The notes beneath the pieces were generated by a model, which saw nothing but the letters and a program-made list of their open reading frames with translations, did no database searches and was not told the origin of the DNA. Below are positions 63,761-64,000 of a DNA stretch of 64,000 nt, piece after piece. Source of the stretch: Massilia sp. YIM B02769 (lineage in GTDB: Bacteria; Pseudomonadota; Gammaproteobacteria; Burkholderiales; Burkholderiaceae_D); contig NZ_JASNRC010000010.1 in NCBI RefSeq assembly GCF_030411995.1, forward strand, positions 124,001 through 188,000, in the 5' to 3' direction. The translations under genes and the position numbers were made by a program. Numbering within the stretch: position 1 is the first letter of the stretch; every line of letters starts with the position of its first letter.

Positions 63761-64000
63761 TCAGAATTCGTGTTCGACGTTGGTGGTGCCGTCGCCGACG
63801 CGGCTGGCCCAGGCGCGCGCCCAGCAGCTGCGGTCGTGTTCGCTCGGGGCCTCGTGCCAGAAAACGATCAGCGTGCCCTTGTGGTCGTGCAGCTGGGTCA
63901 GCTTGTCGACGAAGCCGGGGTTGTTTTCGCTGTCGGCCAGCGCCATCGCGTAACCATAGACGCGGTTCAGCCGCTCGATGCGGTCGGGCTCGGTCAAGCT
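63761..64000 (-). CDS. Hypothetical protein, possibly cut by the window end
   Basis: At least 78 residues. The frame is open up to the window edge; the only visible start would be a TTG at 63995-63997, so the real start may lie outside. The sequence (IERLNRVYGYAMALADSENN, then HDHKGTLIVFWHEAP and SCWARAWASRV) looks like a small globular protein; no family recognised. It precedes the degenerate GGDEF gene on the same strand. Confidence 0.5.
   Translation of the reverse strand, partial: SLTEPDRIERLNRVYGYAMALADSENNPGFVDKLTQLHDHKGTLIVFWHEAPSEHDRSCWARAWASRVGDGTTNVEHEF

Overview
The window is about 64 kb of a GC-rich, densely coded beta-proteobacterial chromosome. Gene content and order (folP-glmM, ftsH-rlmE / yhbY, greA-carB-carA, pstSCAB-phoU-phoBR, radA-alr-lplT, tsaB-rimI) are those of the Oxalobacteraceae, and Massilia or a close relative is the best guess. 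This rests on protein recognition and synteny only. No rRNA, CRISPR array, prophage or complete insertion sequence is visible.

Layout. 0-4 kb: end of a glycoside hydrolase, an MBL-fold hydrolase, an M28 peptidase and an orphan membrane protein. 3.9-15.5 kb: tRNA-Arg and tRNA-Pro, then housekeeping genes on the minus strand (glmM, folP, ftsH, rlmE, greA, carB, carA), with yhbY opposite. 15.8-17.1 kb: a GlcG-like protein and a patatin lipoprotein. 17.4-24.2 kb: the full phosphate regulon pstS-pstC-pstA-pstB-phoU-phoB-phoR behind a clear Pho box; exopolyphosphatase lies separately at 61.4-62.4 kb. 24.5-33.7 kb: an exported orphan protein, a small ORF, PilZ, radA, alr, lplT, and the overlapping operon tsaB-rimI-UDG-DUF1853. 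33.8-40.8 kb: a molybdenum/tungsten block with ModA- and TupA-like binding proteins, a ModE-type regulator, a MOT1-type permease, a molybdopterin-domain gene broken by one stop codon, and a molybdenum hydroxylase large subunit lacking its iron-sulfur partner. 40.8-48.7 kb: a 1060-residue GGDEF/EAL protein, DUF1289, DUF1415, an MltD-like transglycosylase and an RhlE-like helicase.

49.1-60.1 kb is the most notable part: a selenium/ergothioneine locus. The plus strand carries a SenB-type selenosugar synthase gene followed by selenide water dikinase (SelD/SenC). The minus strand carries egtD, an EgtB/SenA-type sulfoxide or selenoxide synthase and, overlapping it by four bases, a YihY/BrkB membrane protein. 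Divergent from egtD is a five-gene ABC operon whose binding protein matches the family named putative selenate-binding. Together these could take up a selenium oxyanion, make selenophosphate, make a selenosugar, trimethylate histidine to hercynine and join the two into selenoneine.

Between genes there is a dispersed inverted-repeat family (six copies, mostly at gene 3' ends, REP/BIME-like), a MITE-like element at 38.36-38.50 kb with near-perfect terminal inverted repeats, and a 119-bp ERIC-like imperfect palindrome inside the pst-pho operon. Many long antisense reading frames are shadows caused by high GC and are left out.
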